From Smittia aterrima (taxonomy: Eukaryota > Arthropoda > Insecta > Diptera > Chironomidae): 64,000 bases of DNA. Positions 11,961 to 23,200 of this stretch are shown here, piece by piece. Numbering within the stretch: the stretch's first letter is position 1; each line of letters opens with the position of its first letter. Below the pieces are notes generated by a model, which saw only the letters and a list, made by a program, of their open reading frames with translations, searched no databases and was not told where the DNA came from. The stretch covers positions 6,944,854-7,008,853 of the forward strand of contig CP093830.1 in the NCBI GenBank assembly GCA_033063855.1, read 5' to 3'. Both the position numbers and the translations under genes were made by a program.

Positions 11961-13669
11961 CTAAAATTTCCAGTACTTTGTCATAGCAGATTGCTGTTGC
12001 ATTTTTGATTCCATAGGGCGATTGAATGTTAAAGCGTATTCACGACACTTCTTGGATATCTCCTGATCGAAAAGCTGGAAGAAGATTAAATGTTAGAAAT
12101 GTTTTAAAGGAATAAATTGATAAACTATTTACGTCATTTTCCTTAAGCTCCAGGAAGTTACTAAGATCCCATTCATTGCCAGGCAATGGCTGAGTCGTAA
12201 TATTCTTTGCAACTTGTGCAATATTTGGCAATACATGATTGCGTAGTAACTGCAGTTCCCATAACGAGCTCTGTAGTGCTTGAGATTTGTTTGGATCAGC
12301 TTCGTCATTGACAAATGGATCTTCCGCTATTTCTCTTGATCCGTCGCTGTTTCTATCACAAATCAAGCGCTTAAGCCCTGGATGACGTATGATGAGATTT
12401 CCAATAAAGTGTAAAATGATAATGATGTCTTGCGGTGGAGCAATTAAAGCCAATCTTGCCAAACGTTTGATGAAAGCAGCTACAAGTGTTTCTGGTAGAT
12501 AACTTGATGTCAAGAAGATGTCGGCGAGATGAAAAAGTCTGGGCTTAAACTTCATATGAAAGATTTCTGGTTCAAACATCATATAAAGCTTTTCGTAGAT
12601 ATTCGGGTAGCTCATGTTATGTTTATGTATCAATACGAAGATTCCTTGAAGAGCGAGAAGAGAAATTTGTCCTCCAACATCAAGTGAGTCCATCAAATAA
12701 TCAGTTAGCATTGTTGGTTTGTCAAGATATCCGAGAACTTTCTCGAGAAGGAGAACAAGTAGTTGGCGATGACTGGTTTCGTCATGTGGCCATTGAACAA
12801 TGACATTCCATACTTTGTTGACATTTCGACGAAGTGCAGGCGAATCAAGCTTAATTTGTTTGCACATATATCTCTTTCCTTCTTCTTCGTCATCCTTAGT
12901 AGCATTTATTGTCGATGGCGATGGAATGAGAACGTTCAGCAGCTCGAGGTAGTTCTGCACAAAGTTTGTATTAAGGTCATCTTTGTTTTTTGGAATCAAA
13001 TTCTTCATAATCAACTTCCAAACGTAATAGCAAACATCCTCGTAAATAACATAATCCGAAAATCGTACGATGTTGTTCTTCATTACACATTCGGTAAGCA
13101 ATAATTTGCTAATAATCTTGTTAAGCTGAAGAATCGGAAAAGGTTGCTGATTGAGTTGATCGTCAAGAGGGTTAAAGCCTTCAAATGTCAAAAGTTTCAT
13201 CGAAGTGTTGAGCGCTTGGTTGGCTTCTGCTTGCTTATCACTAGTTAAACAGTCGACAATCAAATCAAAAGCTTCATTATATTGCTCGCGTAGATATTTC
13301 TTGTAGTGAGTCTCATGTGTTTCCCCTAAAAAATCCCTTTTAGTTGTTGACTCAGCATTGATTTTTTTTATCTCACCATTGATTTCCAAAGGTTTAACTG
13401 TTATTTTCATATCCGAGTCCTTCAGCAGTTCTACGAAAATGGTCTCACATGTCAGCAGATGAAATGTAATCGGCAATTGTTTTTCGATCGAGTCCTGGAA
13501 AATATTGAAATGTGATAATTAGGAAATTGCGACTTTAGCAATCGGTTCTTGACGTTCTTCTTACCCTGAAGCTCTCAACAATTGCACGAAGTTCATCTGT
13601 TCTGCTTCTATTGGCGAGGAATTCATTTGTTTTAGCTTTTAAAAAGTTTTTAATCGATTTTTCAGACAT
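11961..13669 (-). CDS. NOC4: Nucleolar complex protein 4 homologue (CBF/Mak21 family)
   Basis: NOC4 works with NOP14 in 40S ribosomal subunit maturation and export in the nucleolus. Three exons, 13565-13669, 12133-13494 and 11961-12074, are in phase and give 526 aa, typical for NOC4L. The start encodes MSEKSIKNFLKAKTNEFL. The C-terminal half carries the CBF/Mak21 alpha-helical core: KLYMMFEPEIFHMKFKPR, then ADIFLTSSYLPETLVAAFIK and ARLALIAPPQDIIIILHF, with NLIIRHPG. The last exon begins LFDQEISKKCREY, a conserved NOC4 terminal motif; without it the reading frame would run into intron sequence. The upstream neighbour is the LRR-BTB pair, transcribed in the same direction, with 272 bp between. 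Confidence 0.93.
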
Positions 13670-13941
13670 CGTTTTCGACTTCTTTTTTTGTGCCGCGTAG
13701 CGATGATCCCTCGAAATGAAACCTTACAAAAGGTCATCAAGTCCTCTGTTGTACAGATTTTATAATAATGAGGGAAATTCAAAATTTTACAAGAAAATTA
13801 AATTATTTTTTTCATAGAGAGAAAACACACAAAAATTAGTCAAACAAGTTTTTAATCAAGTTTTTCAAAAGCTTACATGTCATTTCCATTATTGCTCTAA
13901 ACTATAAAAATATATAATACATGAAGGTAAGCTGTCTCAAT

Positions 13942-15138
13942 TTAACAAGCGTTCATTACTTTTTCGAAGTCGAGCTTTTTGTCGATCAAGTTCTTCAAAA
14001 GCGTCGGATTGTTCAATAATTCCTTCGATAGGTTCTTAGCAAAAAGTTTCTCAATCGTTTCGAATGCAAGCAGCTTTAATTCTGCAGATGAGTTTTGATG
14101 CGCAAGTAGAAAAATTTCGTAGGCAGCCAGTTCGTCGGAAGTTTTCAATTTTTCCTCAAGTTTCTGCTCGTAGATCGATTTCAATTCCGACACTTCCAAC
14201 TTCGCAGCAATGGAAAACATTTCGATGTCACTTTCGTCTTCTTTAACTTCTCCCGTGTACAGGAATTGCAAAAGATTCTCAACGATCTTTTCATTGAAGT
14301 CTTGAATCTTCATTTCCGTGGCATCTTCGTTGTCGTCGAAAACTTTCATGAACACTGGACTTTTCAATCCCAACACGAAGCGATGAACACGAAAACTTTT
14401 TTTTCCAGCGACGACGTCAAAATCCGAGAATCTCCCTGATGACCACAAATTACCAATATTATTATCAAAAGTTTTCTTATCTGATTTTTTCACATTTTGC
14501 GCCGTTCCCATATTTTGGTGTTGAAACTGTCTTGATGTTGCTGGTTTGTTGCATTTCTCATCGATCAATTTCCTAAACTCCTCAAATGATTCAGGATGGC
14601 CAGAATCATTCACGAAGACTTCGTCAATATTTGTGTTCTTACGTAAATCGAACACTGAAAATTTTCTGCCAGCAAATGGCTCTAAGAACTTGGAACTTTT
14701 TAATTCAATTTTATTGTTTGATAGATCAACACTTTTTAATATTTGCATGTCAACGAACAAATCATCAGGCAGATTTTTTACTTTACAGCAAGTGATGCTT
14801 AAAGTTGTCAAATATTTAAGTCCGTCGAGATCGTTTCTTGAAATTTCTTCTAAATTGCAATCAGAAATGCTCAAACTCGAGAGTTCAGGAAAAAGTCGAG
14901 GAATTCCTTTTGGAAAATAGTCGATAACACTGTTTTCAAATCTTATCCACTTTAATGTTGAACTGCAATGTTTTTCTAAGAAATCTTTTGTCCTCGTTGA
15001 ACCTTCAACAGCAACTAATCTCGCTTTTGGATGAGAAATATTTGCCGACAATATCATTCCCAAGTCTGAACTATGACTACTATACGAGGCAATCATCTTA
15101 AATCGTAAAACTTCCTGAAATTTTCCAACGACTTCCAT
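13942..15138 (-). CDS. LRR-BTB/POZ protein, copy 1 (single exon)
   Basis: 398 aa with no intron. Residues roughly 65-185 are leucine-rich repeats (WIRFENSVIDYFPKGIP, LSSLSISDCNLEEIS, YLTTLSITCCKVKNLP, LKSVDLSNNKIELKSS). Residues about 235-330 are a BTB/POZ domain: FSDFDVVAGKKSFRVHRFVL, then FLYTGEV and FSIAAKLEVSELKSIYEQK. A BACK-like helical tail follows, ending KNLIDKKLDFEKVMNAC. BTB domains of this SPOP/TDPOZ type normally bind Cullin-3, with the other domain selecting the substrate; that role is inference here, with the LRR as the putative substrate reader. There is no signal peptide, so it is probably cytosolic or nuclear. It is a tandem duplicate of the next gene upstream. The domain order LRR then BTB is unusual. 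Confidence 0.85.
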   Translation of the reverse strand: MEVVGKFQEVLRFKMIASYSSHSSDLGMILSANISHPKARLVAVEGSTRTKDFLEKHCSSTLKWIRFENSVIDYFPKGIPRLFPELSSLSISDCNLEEISRNDLDGLKYLTTLSITCCKVKNLPDDLFVDMQILKSVDLSNNKIELKSSKFLEPFAGRKFSVFDLRKNTNIDEVFVNDSGHPESFEEFRKLIDEKCNKPATSRQFQHQNMGTAQNVKKSDKKTFDNNIGNLWSSGRFSDFDVVAGKKSFRVHRFVLGLKSPVFMKVFDDNEDATEMKIQDFNEKIVENLLQFLYTGEVKEDESDIEMFSIAAKLEVSELKSIYEQKLEEKLKTSDELAAYEIFLLAHQNSSAELKLLAFETIEKLFAKNLSKELLNNPTLLKNLIDKKLDFEKVMNAC

Positions 15139-15350
15139 TGTTGCGGTAAAACTAAAATAAATTCTCGAATTTGACTAAACACCTCACTGGTCGGAAATGA
15201 AATGACACATAAAATACAAAGTCAATAAAATTATCTTTTCAATACCTTTACAAAATATTGATAAGTTTTGCTATCGGAACAACTGCTAAAATATTGGATT
15301 GAAGTTTTCCCAACACCTGCTTTATTTTATTATTTTAAATTTTTCAAAAA

Positions 15351-16628
15351 TTATACAAACAGAGTTTTCATTACTTTTTCCAATTCGAGCTTTTTGTCGA
15401 TCAAGTTTTTCAAAAGCTTTGGATTGTTCAATAATTCTTTTGACAAGGTCTTAGCAAAAAGTTTCTCAATCATTTCGAAAGCAAGAAGCTTTAATTCTGC
15501 AGATGAGTTCTGATGCGCAAGAATGAAAATTTCGTAGGCAGCCTGTTCATCGGAAGTTTTCAATTTTTCCTCCAGTTTCTTCTCATAGATCGATTTCAAT
15601 TCGGAAACTTCTAATTTAGCAGCAATCGAAAACATTTCGATGTCACTTTCGCCTTCTTTAACTTCTCCGGTGTACATGAATTGCAAAAGATTCTCGACGA
15701 CATTTTCATTGAAGTCTTGAATCTTTATTTCCGTGGCATCTTCGTTGTCGTCGAAAAATTTCTTCAACTTTGGGCTTCTCGAAGCTATCACCAGTCGATG
15801 AACTCGGAAACTTCTCGTTGCAGCAACAACGTTGAAGTCGGAGAATTGCCTTGACGTCCACAAATCTTTAATATTGTTGTCGAATGTGAGCAGCTGCTTG
15901 TCTGATCGCTTAGAGTTTGGCGTTTTCTGTTCCTGTTTGTCCTCTTCAGAAATTGCTGGTTTCTTGCATTTCTCATCGATCAATTTCTTAAACTCCTCAA
16001 ACGATTCAGGACGAGCATGATTATTGTCGAAGAATGCGTCAATATTTGTGTTTTTACTTAAATCAAACAACAAAAGATATGTGCGGTTTCCGTTTCTGGG
16101 AAGAAATGGCTCTAAGAACTTTGAACTTTTCAATTCAATTTTGTTGCTTGATAGGTCAACCGTTCTTAAGTTAACATTGCCAACGAACAAATCATCTGGC
16201 AGATTTTTTAATTTACAGCGAGTGATGCTTAAAGTTGTCAAAAATTTTAATCCATTGAGATCCGTTTTTGAAATTTCTTCTAAATTGCAATCAGAAATGC
16301 TCAAACTCGAAAGTGAAGGAAAAAGTTTTGGAATTCCTTTGGGAAAATAATCGACGACGCTGTTCTCAAATCTGATCCATTGTACTATAAGATTCTTATG
16401 TTTTTCAATGGATTCGAAGAGATCGTGTGAGCCCTCAATCGATCCAATGTATTCGATCGGATTAGTAATTTTAGTTGACAATGTCATTCCATAAATGAAA
16501 GTTTTTGCTATTTCGTTATCATACGGAGGCTGATAGTTTGAATTATAGTTTGAATATTGATATTTTGAATTTACAGAAGGTGCCGGAGAACTACGAAATC
16601 CTGGTTGAAACTTACATGTCACTTCCAT
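15351..16628 (-). CDS. LRR-BTB/POZ protein, copy 2 (single exon)
   Basis: 425 aa, no intron, 212 bp upstream of copy 1 and in the same orientation. The LRR block (WIRFENSVVDYFPKGIP, LSSLSISDCNLEEIS, FLTTLSITRCKLKNLP) and BTB block (FSDFNVVAATRSFRVHRLVI, FMYTGEV) match copy 1 closely. From the end of the BTB to near the C-terminus only about ten residues differ. The N-terminus is longer and different (MEVTCKFQPGFRSSPAPSVN, with an Asn/Tyr-rich stretch NYNSNYQPPYDNE). The linker between LRR and BTB is also diverged, and the LRR part has changed more than the BTB tail. The same Cullin-3 adaptor hypothesis applies. The tail ends KVMKTLFV. Confidence 0.85.
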   Translation of the reverse strand: MEVTCKFQPGFRSSPAPSVNSKYQYSNYNSNYQPPYDNEIAKTFIYGMTLSTKITNPIEYIGSIEGSHDLFESIEKHKNLIVQWIRFENSVVDYFPKGIPKLFPSLSSLSISDCNLEEISKTDLNGLKFLTTLSITRCKLKNLPDDLFVGNVNLRTVDLSSNKIELKSSKFLEPFLPRNGNRTYLLLFDLSKNTNIDAFFDNNHARPESFEEFKKLIDEKCKKPAISEEDKQEQKTPNSKRSDKQLLTFDNNIKDLWTSRQFSDFNVVAATRSFRVHRLVIASRSPKLKKFFDDNEDATEIKIQDFNENVVENLLQFMYTGEVKEGESDIEMFSIAAKLEVSELKSIYEKKLEEKLKTSDEQAAYEIFILAHQNSSAELKLLAFEMIEKLFAKTLSKELLNNPKLLKNLIDKKLELEKVMKTLFV

Positions 16629-17266
16629 TATTGCTTTAAATTAAATTAAACTTTTTTGACTGAACAGTTCGATCGCTAAACTAAGAATGAAATATTTTTC
16701 GCTTTCTCTAAAAGAATTCTTCAAAACAAAACACTTACTGTAGCACGATCATCAGGTAAGGTTGTAATCCTTCAGTCGCTACACAGAAATAGTAAATGCA
16801 AATTTCCTATCCTCCCAAAATAAGAGCGATGACAAAAAGATCCTCCTACAAACCGATCATAAATTAGCAGACAACTTTCTGAAAAAAAAAATTGTAAATT
16901 TTATTGTCTACTCCAGTTCTGAAAGAGGTAGAAAATAAAATAATTGAAATCCTCTTTTGAATTTTCAAATTTTCTTTATTTGTTGTCACCGCTTGAAGTC
17001 CAAGCTTAATATAAATCACAAAATTTTATCTTCATTTTCTAATTCTTACTTTTAATTTAATTTAATTCTTTGGTATCACAGATAGTTTTGTTTCTAATTG
17101 TCTCTAATTTAACTAAGATTTCAATATTGACAGGGACGATTCACAGAACTTAAACAAAGTCAGTTCATTGTTCAATTCCTAGCGACTAGAAAATTTCTCA
17201 ACATTTTACGTCCCCAATGCTTTCCATCTACTTTAAGTATCGTCGAATAATTTCGTCCTCTTCATG
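16629..17266. other. Intergenic: LRR-BTB copy 2 upstream and cadherin 3' UTR
   Basis: AT-rich spacer. Several AATAAA-like signals in the minus orientation would serve the cadherin transcript. I see no gene. Confidence 0.5.
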
Positions 17267-20200
17267 TCATCTGGCCGAGCCATCGTAAGCCACAATAAGA
17301 TCCTTCATATTAACTTGAACAGCATGAACATTGTGGAGTTGATGAAGTTTGTTGGGATCCGGTCGGAGAGTGTTTCGATTATTTGCGATCGAGTTTGTGG
17401 TCGCCGCCATATGCTTCGAATGTTGGTACCTGAAGAATCAAGAAGAATTAAAATACGATCGAGTTTCAAGATTATTTCGACTCACTTGTTCCACCACACG
17501 AAGACATAAATTATTCCAGTTATTCCAACGATCGCAACGACAATAGAAATTGAGACAAGCGTGTAATGAACCAGATTGTCATCATTATTTTCTGTATTTG
17601 TCACTTCAAGATGATGAATCTCGTTTTCAGCTTCAACGGGACCGAAAATTCCTTCAGCTGGCGATCGAACCAATCGAGACACTGCGATGTTGATCTGAGA
17701 TTGAATATTTGGTTCAAGTAAGTTTTGAAACATTTCGGTCGAGTTTCTCTGCAAGACTTTCTCGCTTTTCGGGTCTAGGACATAAAACCAAGTGTCAGTG
17801 GCGTCAGAAAGTTCAACGATTGATCCATTTTGCATCAATGATCGTCTGTTTGCAAACTTCTCAATCATTGCGATCAAGCCATGCGATTTCTCTGAAAGAA
17901 TTTCCTCTAAGCTTCTCGTGTGTCGACTGATCTCATTCGGATGCGACTCAGGGAAAACCAAAGTCATTCGATTAAGATCCGATATCACATTCACAATGAC
18001 TCTAGCTGACGACTTGTGAACGATTCCTGAATCTTTTCCGAAGTTGTCGATCGCTTCAACTTGAAACTCAAAGTGCCCGTCACCAATGATCGCTTTGTGA
18101 AGTGGCTTTCGAGTTTTTATGATTCCGTTGTCAGTCACGATGAAGTATGAACTCGGAAGGTCGTCTTTTGAAATCGCATTTGTGTCATCGTCGATGAGTC
18201 GATACTTGATCAAACCGAAAGTGCCGGAGTCATCGTCATATGCTTCAACTTTCAGGACTGTTGATCCAATCATCGAATCATAGCTGACAACGCCGTAGTA
18301 AGTGTCGTTTCGCTTGAACCTTTTGCTATTCTTGAACTTGAAGACAGGTGGATTGTCGTTGAAGTCTTGCACGAGAATTTTAAGAGTCGCAAGACTTTTC
18401 GATTGATTGATGCGCTGCTTACTTGAGTTAAGTCTGATTTTAAGTTCGTGCGTTGTGCGATTCTCAAAATCAAGGGAATGCCGAAGCTTAACTGCGCACG
18501 ACAAATCCTCTAAGAAGATGATGAAGAGATTTAAATCATTTCCAGAAACGATCTCACATGAGAATCCATTCTTTGCCTTTGTTGACTTTCTTACGTTAAG
18601 AACTTGAATGAGTTTGATTGTTGCGTTAACACTCGTTGACTCGGGAATATTTGTGACATACACTTCATCGCCAAACGCTAATCCAAGCTCTTCAGTCTCA
18701 ACTTGAGTTTGAGTTGAAATAGATTCAGAGCTTTTATGAATGTGCTTAACGAAAATGATCAAAGAAGAAACCGAACTCAACTGAGGCTCTCCAAGATCAT
18801 AAGCTCTCACTTCAATTTCATATTGAGTCGCTGAGTCTTTTCGAAGATCATCTTTGATTCGAATATTTCCATTTTCAGGATCAATGTGGAAGAACTTCAA
18901 AGCTTTTCCTTTTCCAATCATTTCATATCGAACGACGTTGCCGGGCGATGTTCCATCCTGTTAAACGATTAATAAATTTATTATAAAAATAGTATTTAAT
19001 TGAAAAAAAAAGAAACTTACAGTGTCGACTGCTGGCATTGAAGCAATTAATGCACCAACGTGTTGATCGTCAGTCAACGAAACAGGTTCTGGTGGAATAA
19101 CGAAAATTGGAGCAACATCGTTTCGGTCTTCAACCAAAACTTTAATTTTAACGACGTCTCCAGGGCTTTTCCCATCATTATCAGCAGTTCCCACAATAAT
19201 TTCATGTGTTGGCTTCGTTTCAAAGTCGAGAATCTTCTTCGTTCTGATTTCTCCTGTCACCGGATCAATCTTGAAGAGGTCCTTTGAAGAGCTTTTCTTG
19301 ATCACATAAGTCACTGCTTCGACAGCTTGCGTATTACTAATTTTAACAACCGCGACGAGAGCATCGGGAAGATTCTCAGGAACTTTCACTTCAATCAAAG
19401 TCTTTGAGAAGACAGGAAGAATATCAGGAATGTCTTTAACTGTGATCTTAATTCTTATCTCATTCGATAAAGGAATCGCACCACGATCACTTGCCGTTAC
19501 CATGAACTCGTACTCGTTTCTCACATTGAATGACAGTCTCTCTTTCGTATGAATCTCACCCGTTTGCTTGTTAATACTGAAAGGAACATTTGTCGGCAGT
19601 GAATAAACAACATCAGCGTTCCTGCCTTCGTCCATATCGAACGCCTGAACCATTCCAACGACAGCGTTTAGTTTGCCCTCGTCAACAGAGAACAAATATG
19701 GCATTGTGGTTTCGTCGAATTCTGGCGCATTGTCATTCGCGTCAAGCACTTTAATGTTAACGACAGCTGTCGCGTATAAGCCACCAAGGTCCTCAGCCCG
19801 AATCATGAGCTGATACTTTGTCAACGTCTCACGATCCAGCTGGCGAATGATTGTTATCGCACCGCCTTCAGAGTCAATCGTGAACTGTCGCAAATCGTTT
19901 CCTGACATGATTGAATATTTTATCGGATCTGTTTCAGGATCATCAGCTTGAACAATTACAACAGTTGAATTAATTTTAGCTGACTCATTGACATTAACTT
20001 CGTAAATGTTTTTATTAAACACTGGCGGCTTTGTATTTGGGCCAGCAATGACGGTCACCATTAGATTCGTCTCGGAATATTTTCCACCTCCATCAGTTGC
20101 ACGAATCGTTAAATTCCACATCTCGTCAGAGTTAAGGCGACCAGTAGCGAATATTTCTCCAGTCTTTGAGTCGATTGTGAATTTTTGCGAGTTTTTAGCG

Positions 20201-23200
20201 AGTGAGTAACTCACAGTTCCGTTGGAACCTGCATCGATGTCTTTCGCGTGGGCAAAGGTTAATGATCTCTTGCTGCTTCCTGCGCTGATCATCACCGGTT
20301 GCATTTCATATATTTCTGGCTTATTATCGTTGACATCGAGAAGTGTAACGTTGACGCTAAGCGGAGAACTTGCGGCATTTCCATGAATTTCTCTGGCGAT
20401 GACTTGAAACAAAAGCTTCTCGGATTTCTCTCGGTCAAGGCCCTTGTCGCTCACGACCAAAAAACCATTCTTTACGGCGAATAAAGGCGTTGTCAGTTCG
20501 AACGAGTACATCGGGAGATCAATGTCGGTTGAGTAATCTTCGTCACGAATTGTGAATTTGATCGGATGATTTCTTAAGCTCAAGACTTTTGTTCCTGGAA
20601 CTGAATTTTCCTCGATGATTCCGATGAGATCTGATGCCATGATGATCGGAGGAAAAGCGTCAACAGGTTTCACATTGATCGTAAGTTTGGCTGTTGTGAA
20701 TCTTCTTTGCTCTGATTCTTCTTCTGCTTTTACTGTTATCTCGAATTGACGGTCAGTCACTGACGAATCGACAAGCTTCACTTGTCTTACTTCAGCTGTT
20801 CTCTCGTTTATCTCAAAATATTCATTGAAGTTTGTAGGGTTTCCACTAACAAACTCGTAACGAATCGAAGTCGCAATCGCGTCCAAATCGATTGCTCTGA
20901 TTTTCTCAGGTAAAATGTCGAGAACTTTCTGGACAGTTCCCGGTACAATGTTCGCTGTGTATTCAGGATTAATGCAGGACCCGTCAAATGAGAGACAGTC
21001 TTGATAGATGAACGATGGATCCTGGTCATCGACGTCTTTAATGTCAACAATCAATGTTGTCGTCGCCGTTAGTCGCTCAGAGATGTTTCGCGAACGATCC
21101 TGTAAAGAGAGAAACGAGTTCATGTTAAAATCTCAATCGATAATCAAGTGACGGTAGAATGTTGAGCTGATCTTTCCTTCGGCATTGGAATCCAATTGCA
21201 TGAGAAAGCGAACAGCATGTTGCGATGTCAAACATTTCAAGCGAAAGCATCTCTAATGAGATTGTAAATCGAAGATTATCCGAAAAAATGTTTTTGCAAA
21301 TCGACGTTTCTCCGGTGATTTCAATTGAGTCAAAGCGCTTCGAGGGAAAACGAAGGAAAGAATTTATAGCACCCGTTCTCTCTCTCGTATGCAAAGTATT
21401 CGGCGGAAAGAAGGCAGCGCAACACGCGCAGTCCGTGCACTGAGCGAATTGAATTCGAAGCGAAACGGCAAAGAAAATATTCAAGTCACGATATTTAGAT
21501 TAACAGAATCACGAATTATTCAGCATTTTCATGTGCTTAATGATCCAAAATACGGTTTCTTTCTCCTTCCTTCCCCCTTTGTTCTTTCATTGTTGAGTTA
21601 ATCTCGTGAGCTGGATTCTCGCTTATATCAGCGATTAAATTGTAACAAGTTTATTTACTAATTCTGAGGCTATGACTTCAATATGTTTGACATCATGTTT
21701 TACGACAGATAGGTCGATAGAAGGAGAGAGAGAGAGAGGGACTTTTGTGTAATGAGATTGAGCGTAATCGAGCAAGCATTGCAAGCCTCATTAGTTTCAA
21801 TTAAAGCGCAAACCGCTTTTGGATCGAGGCTTGGTTAAATGTTAAGCGCCACATGAGATCGTGGCCCATTCGCATGATGAAATCTTTCTCTCTTCTATTT
21901 ATGGACATTTTTATTCTGTTGCGGCGATGAGTCAATGCAATGCGGGCCTCGATCTCGCGTGATTCAGTGGAATAAGTGAGCGCTAATTTATTGACATTCC
22001 AGCGGCTTTCGCTATCACTCACACGCCGATGCTCATAATCGTTCATTATCCGATGAGCATTGTTCAATCATTTGTTGATGACGAAAGAATAAGAAAAGCT
22101 TTACGACTTACCGATGCGACTATTGTCAAGTAATACCGCTGAATGCGCTCATAATCTAGAGTCTTAACAATGGTGACCTACAAGTTGAATTGTATGAGAA
22201 ATCATCGCGATTAGTAAACAAAGTAACTGTGCAACTTACGTGTCCCTGATGCGGATATGAGATTGCGAACGTGCCGAAGCCGTCAGCAACTTTTCCATCG
22301 TTATCAGTGAGATTGTGGGATCCCTCGACGAGGAAGTACTCGACAGCTCCGTTGACGCCTGCATCGATGTCTGTTGCTTTAATGCTGCTATAAATAGTCG
22401 TGCCCACGGGAGTTGACTTTAAGTGATGGTTAGAGAGAAAAAAGAGAAGCAAACGAGATTTAAATTTTTAGTTAATTAATGAAGAACGCGAAAGGCAAAG
22501 AAGCAAAGTGAGTCGTGCAGCGCGAGGTGTTTATTTGGATTTGTTTCTTGCCCACCCGTTTCGACTTGTTCGTCAATGAATGCGATGAAAGTCAAGTCAA
22601 GGCAACATTTCACGGTAGTTCGCGAATTCCACTCACAATCAATTAAAGCAAAACCAATAAATTCCATCTACGCATAATTATCTCGGAATGCTCTGTCTCG
22701 ATGCTATCTTTGATTTTGGTATGCTGAGATATCTTGTCGAGCTGGAAACTAGTGCACAATAACTTATCTCGTCTTGTCATCAGTTTATGTTGACTTCTAG
22801 CCATAATTAATGACGAAGTGAATAAATGTTGAAATAAATCAAATCCGCAGATTCAACGAATGTTGACTTGCAATTTGTTCATCTGAATAATTTTTCCTTC
22901 TAAACCGATTGAGAAATTCCACTTTACGACGATCCGTAGCGAGCAAGCGAGTGCACAGCTTGTGCTTTGGTTTCTTTCGCGACCCAAACATGGAATCGCC
23001 GACACATAATGCTGCCTCATCTAATTTTCATTTGATTTCATTCAACGAACGATGAAAGTTGCAGTTTGAAAGGAAAAAAGAAACGGCAAAGAATGAGGAA
23101 ACTATTTTTCATGTTTATTGCTTGCGCTTGTTTCTCTGGGTCTCTAAAGTTGAAAACATATTTTCTTACATTTCCTAATGGACAACGAATGTATATGACG

